From positions 1-8,236 of the forward strand of contig JAITNB010000072.1 in assembly GCA_031290695.1 (NCBI GenBank): 8,236 nucleotides of DNA, written 5' to 3'. This DNA comes from Coriobacteriales bacterium (lineage in GTDB: Bacteria; Actinomycetota; Coriobacteriia; Coriobacteriales; UBA8131). A program made the position numbers and the translations under genes. The notes under the pieces were generated by a model, which ran no database searches, was not told the DNA's origin, and saw nothing but the letters and a program-made list of their open reading frames with translations. Shown in pieces: positions 4,434 to 8,236 of the stretch (its first letter is position 1; every line of letters starts with the position of its first letter).

Positions 4434-6959
4434 ATGACAACGCAGCTCCCCAATACCCCGCTTGAGCACCCGGCCTGTTACGCGCAGGTGGTGCTCGACA
4501 TCCCCGCGCGTGCGCTCGACAGCGCGTTCGACTATGCGGTACCCGCCGCGCTTGCCCCCACGGCCGCGGTAGGCTGCTGCGTGCTTGTAGACTTCGCCAA
4601 CCGCCCTGCCCTTGGCTACATCACCGGCATCATCCCCGCGCCCTCCACCAATATAGCTGCCGAGAAGGTCAAGCCTCTGCGCGAGGTGCTCTCGACCCCG
4701 TACTTTGATGAGGCCGCTGCCGCCCTTGCCAAATGGATAGCATACGAGTATGTAGCACCTCTCAGCGAGACACTCCACCTGTTCACCCCGCCCGGCTCAT
4801 CTCCTCGCATCAAGAAGGACGCGGGCGGCACCTGGCAGCTCGCCCATCCCGGCATCGGCCCCGTCGACGACCGCTGGGCGACCCTCACCGAGCAGGGCCG
4901 CGCGTACGAGCCGCCGCATACCGCCGTCAAACAGCGCGCCATCCTCGACGCCCTCAAGATAGGCGAGATGCGCATCGCCGAACTCTCCCTCAGCATCTCG
5001 GCCCCCGCCGCATCCCTCAAGGCTTTGGAGAAGCGCGGGCTTATCCACATCGAGTCGCGCCGTCGCATCCGCGGCCAACGCCCCCCGCTCCCCCCCACAA
5101 CCGACCGCGCCACCCTCACCACCGGTCAGGAAGAGGCCCTCAAGACAATCCGCGCTGCCCTTGCAGCGCAAACCCGCCTAAGCAGGGATTGTGCTGGCGC
5201 GCAAGGATCCTCGCCTCTGCGGGGCAAGGATGACAGTGCCGCTGGCGCGCCCACACACGCCATCCTCCTCGACGGCGTCACGGGCTCCGGCAAGACGGAG
5301 GTCTACCTGCAGGCCATCCGCACCGTGCTTGAGCAGGGCGGCTCCGCCTGCGTCCTCGTGCCCGAGATCTCCCTCACCCCCCAAACGGTCGCCCGCTTTC
5401 GCGCCCGCTTTGGCGAGCAGGTCGCCATCCTCCACTCACGCCTTGGCACCGGAGAGCGCTTTGACCAGTGGGACCTCGTGCGCAGCGGCATCGCCCGCGT
5501 GGTGGTGGGCGCGCGCTCGGCACTGTTCGCCCCGCTGCAAGGCCTCCGTCTCATCGTCATCGACGAGGAGCACGAGTCAACCTACAAGCAAAGCTCCTCC
5601 CCCCGCTACGTCACCCGCGATGTGGCCGCTCGGCTCGCACAGCTACAAGGCGCCACCCTCGTCCTCGGCAGCGCCACCCCCTCGATAGAGACGCTCTACC
5701 ATTGCGCGCACGGCGACGGGGCAGGACAGGGGGAGGGAGAAGTTGACAAGGGAAACGTCCCCTGCCCTGCCCCCTGCCCTGCCCCGTCGCCGCGTTGGAC
5801 GCGCGTCCTGCTTCCCGAGCGTGTCACCGGTAAGCCGTTGCCCCCGGTGCAGGTTGTCAACCTCGCCGCCGAGTTCAAGGCCGGCAACACGTCGATGTTC
5901 TCCCGCGCCCTGCGTGACGCCCTTCTCCAAACCATCAGCCGCGGCGAGAAGGCCGTCCTCCTCCTCAACAAGCGCGGGTTTGCCTCGTTCCTCCTCTGTC
6001 GTGACTGCGGCTATGTCCCTATGTGCGAGCACTGCGCCACCTCGCTCACCTACCACGACAAGCCCCCCGTCCTCAGGTGCCACCATTGCGGCGCCACCCA
6101 CCCCGTCCCCACCACCTGCCCTGCGTGCGACAGCCCCTACCTGCGACAGCTCGGCCCCGGCACCCAGTACGCCGCCAGCCAGCTTGCCGCCCTGCTCCCC
6201 GCCGGCACCCCCCTCATCCGCATGGACGCCGACACCACCAAGGGCAAGGCTGGCCACGAGCACCTCCTCGACGAGTTCATAGCCGCGCCCACCGGCGTGC
6301 TCCTCGGCACGCAGATGATAGCCAAGGGCCTCGACTTCCCCGAGGTCACACTCGTAGGCGTCCTCATCGCCGACACCTCCCTCAAGTTCCCCGACTTCCG
6401 CGCCCCCGAGCGCACGTACCAACTCCTCGAACAGGTGGCCGGCAGAGCAGGGCGTGCGGATAAGGACGGGCGTGTTATCGTGCAGACCTACTGGCCCGAG
6501 CACATCGCCATACGCGCCGCCGCCGCCCACAACCGGGAACTCCTCCTGGCCGACGAGCGCCACACCCGCCGGGAACTCGGCTACCCCCCCTATGCCCGCC
6601 TCGCCAACATCCTCATCTGGGGCCCCGACCTCAAAGCGGTAACCGCCCACTCGATGGCCCTTGCCCAACAAATCGAGGATGCCCTCCCGTCGCTGTTGTC
6701 CTTGCACGAGGCGGGCAGAGGTTCTCGCACCTTGCACAAGGACGAAAGTGCTGCGGCCAGCGATGACAGTGCCTGGCACATCCTCGGCCCCAGCCCTTGT
6801 GTGCTTGCCAAGCGGCAGGGCAACCATCGTTGGCATATCCTCATCAAGGCGCCTGCAGGCGCAGACATCCCTGCACTTCTCCATCCCGTCCTTAAGGCAC
6901 GCAAGGCCTCAAAGGATGTGAGTGTCGCAGTCGACATCGACCCGTACGATATGATGTGA
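4434..6959 (+). CDS. priA: Primosomal protein N' (replication-restart helicase PriA) with three in-frame insertions
   Basis: The gene encodes 841 residues; E. coli PriA has 732. PriA is a 3'-5' superfamily-2 helicase that recognises stalled forks and reloads the replicative helicase. In order: N-terminal DNA-binding domain (about 15-115), winged-helix-like linker (about 160-215), Walker A GVTGSGKTE (281-289), DEEH box (377-380), LGSATPS (411-417), eight zinc-ribbon cysteines at 522, 525, 531, 534, 549, 552, 562 and 565, GTQMIAKGLDFP (625-636), QLLEQVAGRAGR (663-674), and a C-terminal domain with WHILIKAP. All key helicase residues are intact, so it should be active. The ATG at 4434 leaves about 14 residues ahead of the usual N-terminus. 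Extra peptides at about 246-275, 428-454 and 755-780 correspond to palindromic repeats and lie between domains. It appears to have its own promoter and is convergent with the hydrolase gene, 36 bases away. Confidence 0.96.
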   Translation: MTTQLPNTPLEHPACYAQVVLDIPARALDSAFDYAVPAALAPTAAVGCCVLVDFANRPALGYITGIIPAPSTNIAAEKVKPLREVLSTPYFDEAAAALAKWIAYEYVAPLSETLHLFTPPGSSPRIKKDAGGTWQLAHPGIGPVDDRWATLTEQGRAYEPPHTAVKQRAILDALKIGEMRIAELSLSISAPAASLKALEKRGLIHIESRRRIRGQRPPLPPTTDRATLTTGQEEALKTIRAALAAQTRLSRDCAGAQGSSPLRGKDDSAAGAPTHAILLDGVTGSGKTEVYLQAIRTVLEQGGSACVLVPEISLTPQTVARFRARFGEQVAILHSRLGTGERFDQWDLVRSGIARVVVGARSALFAPLQGLRLIVIDEEHESTYKQSSSPRYVTRDVAARLAQLQGATLVLGSATPSIETLYHCAHGDGAGQGEGEVDKGNVPCPAPCPAPSPRWTRVLLPERVTGKPLPPVQVVNLAAEFKAGNTSMFSRALRDALLQTISRGEKAVLLLNKRGFASFLLCRDCGYVPMCEHCATSLTYHDKPPVLRCHHCGATHPVPTTCPACDSPYLRQLGPGTQYAASQLAALLPAGTPLIRMDADTTKGKAGHEHLLDEFIAAPTGVLLGTQMIAKGLDFPEVTLVGVLIADTSLKFPDFRAPERTYQLLEQVAGRAGRADKDGRVIVQTYWPEHIAIRAAAAHNRELLLADERHTRRELGYPPYARLANILIWGPDLKAVTAHSMALAQQIEDALPSLLSLHEAGRGSRTLHKDESAAASDDSAWHILGPSPCVLAKRQGNHRWHILIKAPAGADIPALLHPVLKARKASKDVSVAVDIDPYDMM
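5193..5250 (+). repeat. In-frame REP-like element 1 in priA, flanked by 10-bp direct repeats
   Basis: The hairpin has arms ATCCTCGCC and GGCAAGGAT (9 bp, one mismatch) around loop TCTGCGG (5207-5231). It lies between two exact copies of GCTGGCGCGC (5193-5202 and 5241-5250), 48 bp (16 codons) apart. Translated, it gives the peptide around GSSPLRGKDDSAAGA, just before Walker A, where PriA relatives have a short loop. The flanking repeats could be a target duplication or part of the element. Confidence 0.72.
5711..5792 (+). repeat. Long-armed palindromic element 2 in priA
   Basis: CGGCGACGGGGCAGG (5711-5725) is perfectly complementary to CCTGCCCCGTCGCCG (5778-5792). After one mismatch the pairing continues for 7 more bp, then 4 bp past a bulge. 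The centre reads TTGACAAGGGAAACGTCCCC, like a known class of GGGGACG...TTGTCAA REP repeats (recalled, not searched). It encodes a peptide with GQGEGE and PCPAPCPAP, inserted right after the GSATPS motif region in place of a loop of a few residues. Confidence 0.82.
6698..6773 (+). repeat. In-frame REP-like element 3 near the 3' end of priA
   Basis: The arms GTCCTTGCACGAGG (6698-6711) and CCTTGCACAAGGAC (6730-6743) pair over 14 positions with three imperfect ones. The following bases AAGGACGAAAGTGC and GATGACAGTGCC (6762-6773) match element 1, which has AAGGATGACAGTGCC and the identical 12-mer at 5229-5240. Both copies are read in the same frame and give HKDESAA and SDDSA here against GKDDSAA there. 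Confidence 0.65.
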
Positions 6960-6995
6960 TTCTTGGTTGGGTTGGGCAACTCAGGCGAACAGCGG

Positions 6996-8105
6996 CTAGA
7001 TGTTTCCCATCTGGGCCAGTGTCGTGTTGTACCAATGCTCCCAGTTAGGCGGGCAGTATTTCTTGGCCGCCTCGAGGCTGATGGTGTAGCCGTAGCCGCG
7101 GGCGAGGCCGCGTACGTGGGCGTCGATGGCAGTCTCCCAGTCGGGCCAGCTCACAGAGCCCCAGCCCCAGGCGTTGTAGGGGAGGAAGCAGTTGCGCCCC
7201 ACCGAGCTCTCGGTGAACGAGATGGCCGGTGACCAGCGGGGATCGACCCCGTAGTCCCAGGAGGCCTGTGCAAAGGCAGTTCCCTGGCCAGCAAGGGGGG
7301 AGCCGGCAAGATAGGCGTCGATACGTGGCGCCCATTGGTCAACAAAGCCCTGCCGGTCAAGCGACCAGTCCGCGTCATCCCCGCCAACCGGCCCACTGGG
7401 GACACCGGGTGTTGGCTCCGGCTCTCCGGCACTCGCCGCCTCCTGTGCCGCCACTGCCGCCGCCGCTTCTGCGGCTGCCTGTGCCTGTGCCTGCGCCTGT
7501 GCCGCCGCCTCGGCCTCCTGCTGACGCCTGAGCTCGGCTTGCCGCTGCGCTTCCGCACGCGCCTCCTGCGCCTCTGCGAGCGCCTTCTCGGCGCAGAGCT
7601 TCTCGTCGGCGGCCTCCTGTACGCGCTGCGCCAGGACCGCCCTGACATCCTCAAGCTGCTGCCTAAGGGCAGAAAGCCGGGCGATCTCGGTACAATAGCT
7701 TTCCTGTAGGCGGCTTATGTACTCGATGTTTGCGAGGAAGTCGCTGAATGACTGCGAGCCAAATACCAGGTTGAGTAACAGGTTGCTGCTGCGCTGCATA
7801 CGGTAGTACTCGACGGTCGCATCATCGCTTTTTTGTTTCTGCGCCGGCAGGACCCTCTCAAGCTCCCTCAGCTGCCTCTGTATCTCTGCGACCTGCGTCT
7901 CAAGGGCGGCCAGCTTCTTGATTGCCGCGTTATAGTCGGCCGCCGAGAGCTCGACGCGCTGCTGCAGCTCGTCAGGGTCGGCATCTATGTCCTGAGTCTC
8001 GGCAAAAGCATACGGAGACTGCCCGCCTGGTACCGTTACGAGTGTTGCGGCAAGTACCAGGGCGAGCATCCAAGAACAGGTCTGTTTCAATATGTCTATT
8101 CTCAT
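6996..8105 (-). CDS. Secreted coiled-coil protein with a C-terminal lysozyme-like domain (probable cell-wall hydrolase)
   Basis: The gene encodes 369 residues from the ATG at 8105 on the minus strand. A signal peptide is visible (hydrophobic 13-26, likely cut after AFA at 35). Residues about 40-195 form a long coiled coil of the CwlO/PcsB type, including the characteristic SSNLLLNLVFGSQSFSDFL block (106-124), which in those proteins interacts with FtsEX-type control. An Ala/Gln/Glu linker (about 196-225) and a Pro/Gly stretch follow. The last 120 residues look like a lysozyme/transglycosylase-superfamily domain: GVDPRWSPAISFTESSVG with candidate acid Glu299, then YNAWGWGS, an aromatic WPDWETAIDAHV segment and a second Cys pair (306, 351). 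The catalytic assignment is inference. An upstream in-frame TTG (8118-8120) is the only alternative start; the ATG gives the better signal peptide. No strong SD is seen. Confidence 0.87.
   Translation of the reverse strand: MRIDILKQTCSWMLALVLAATLVTVPGGQSPYAFAETQDIDADPDELQQRVELSAADYNAAIKKLAALETQVAEIQRQLRELERVLPAQKQKSDDATVEYYRMQRSSNLLLNLVFGSQSFSDFLANIEYISRLQESYCTEIARLSALRQQLEDVRAVLAQRVQEAADEKLCAEKALAEAQEARAEAQRQAELRRQQEAEAAAQAQAQAQAAAEAAAAVAAQEAASAGEPEPTPGVPSGPVGGDDADWSLDRQGFVDQWAPRIDAYLAGSPLAGQGTAFAQASWDYGVDPRWSPAISFTESSVGRNCFLPYNAWGWGSVSWPDWETAIDAHVRGLARGYGYTISLEAAKKYCPPNWEHWYNTTLAQMGNI
7477..7500 (-). repeat. Tandem hexamer repeat encoding (Ala-Gln)n in the hydrolase linker
   Basis: Four consecutive copies of GCCTGT (the third is GCCTGC) on the plus strand read as alternating Ala-Gln codons on the minus strand. 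Gain or loss of units would change linker length by two residues without breaking the frame. Confidence 0.7.
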
Positions 8106-8138
8106 AAGCAAAATACCCAAAAGAACGGGGAACTTCCT

Positions 8139-8144
8139 ATTATA
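8139..8144 (-). promoter_or_regulatory. Consensus -10 box for the hydrolase gene
   Basis: On the minus strand this reads TATAAT, a perfect -10 hexamer, in the only AT-rich stretch of the window. Transcription would start near 8132, giving a leader of about 27 bases before ATG 8105. The -35 region (around 8162-8167, TTCGCG on the minus strand) is not consensus, which suggests activator or operator control. Confidence 0.6.
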
Positions 8145-8153
8145 ACCTAAAAT

Positions 8154-8168
8154 CGCGAAAACGCGAAA
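8154..8168. promoter_or_regulatory. CGCGAAA direct repeat over the -35 region, possible operator
   Basis: CGCGAAA occurs at 8154-8160 and 8162-8168, spaced 8 bp apart, and covers the -35 and spacer of the minus-strand promoter. It also lies upstream of the plus-strand -10 candidate at 8181. It may be a regulator site shared by two divergent promoters. No binding protein can be named. Confidence 0.35.
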
Positions 8169-8180
8169 TTAAATCTGGGC

Positions 8181-8186
8181 TATACT
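8181..8186 (+). promoter_or_regulatory. Candidate -10 box of a divergent rightward unit
   Basis: TATACT lies next to the AT-rich segment and would start transcription near 8193. No convincing -35 is seen. Together with the minus-strand TATAAT it makes this a likely divergent promoter region. Confidence 0.45.
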
Positions 8187-8192
8187 GTTTGG

Positions 8193-8236
8193 CAGCGGGT
8201 GCGGAAGGGGGCCCAGGAGGCACAACCCCTGTGACC
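8193..8236 (+). other. Start of a rightward transcription unit cut by the window edge: small RNA gene or CDS
   Basis: Two readings are possible. As a CDS: AGGAGG at 8215-8220 lies 10 bases before GTG at 8231, leaving only two codons visible. As an RNA: the stretch begins at the predicted transcription start, can form AGGGG...CCCCT pairing, and ends CCCCTGTGACC, which resembles the segment that precedes the apical domain of bacterial SRP RNA. Too little is visible to decide. Confidence 0.3.

Noticed and set aside
5643..6884. Long open frame (413 codons) on the minus strand opposite priA
   Set aside because: The opposite strand encodes conserved PriA with all helicase motifs. The antisense translation is Gly/Val/Glu-rich without recognisable domains and has no SD, as expected of a high-GC shadow frame.
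6960..6995. Possible bidirectional terminator between the convergent priA and hydrolase genes
   Set aside because: Only GGGTTGGGCAACTC can fold, with a two-base loop and no T-run. No intrinsic terminator can be supported.
1..8236. CRISPR array, tRNA, toxin-antitoxin, phage or insertion-sequence genes
   Set aside because: No regularly spaced repeats, complete tRNA cloverleaf, transposase or phage-like frame was seen. The repeats present are palindromes dispersed inside genes and one spacer.

Overview
The window holds high-GC bacterial DNA with strong C/G-ending codon use. The conserved core enzymes, the mix of Shine-Dalgarno-led and apparently leaderless starts, and the Ala/Gln/Glu-rich cell-envelope linkers suggest an actinobacterium. 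A gut or oral member of the Coriobacteriia (Eggerthella/Slackia/Olsenella-like) is my best guess, but this is inference and no rRNA is present to confirm it.

Layout. (1) 3-4339, plus strand: a tightly packed four-gene set. It contains an AlgI-like MBOAT O-acetyltransferase (its 5' end is cut by the window edge), an AlgJ/DHHW-type membrane-anchored SGNH-hydrolase-like protein, a small Ala-rich lipoprotein, and a lipid kinase of the diacylglycerol-kinase catalytic family. The first two form the usual export/acetylation pair that decorates an extracytoplasmic glycan. The lipoprotein is an unrecognised third partner and the lipid kinase may be only a passenger. (2) 4340-4433: a short spacer with a REP-like hairpin and a -10 box placed so that priA would be transcribed as a leaderless mRNA. 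(3) 4434-6959, plus strand: primosomal helicase PriA with all core motifs. (4) 6996-8105, minus strand and convergent with priA: a secreted cell-wall hydrolase candidate with a PcsB/CwlO-like coiled coil, an Ala/Gln linker and a lysozyme-like domain. (5) 8106-8236: its promoter, a CGCGAAA direct repeat and, on the plus strand, the beginning of another transcription unit, either an RNA gene or a CDS, cut by the window edge.

The most striking observation is repeat biology. Four palindromic elements lie in frame inside genes: three in priA and one in the N-terminal tail of the DHHW protein. A related copy lies in the DAGK-priA spacer. Two of the priA elements (5193-5250 and 6698-6773) and the intergenic one look like the same family, and the two genic copies are read in the same frame, giving related peptides (GKDDSAA / HKDESAA). 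The third priA element is a nearly perfect 15 + 7 bp long-armed palindrome. All the inserted peptides fall between recognisable PriA domains. The pattern resembles Rickettsia palindromic elements (mobile palindromes that insert in frame in proteins) and deserves a genome-wide check.
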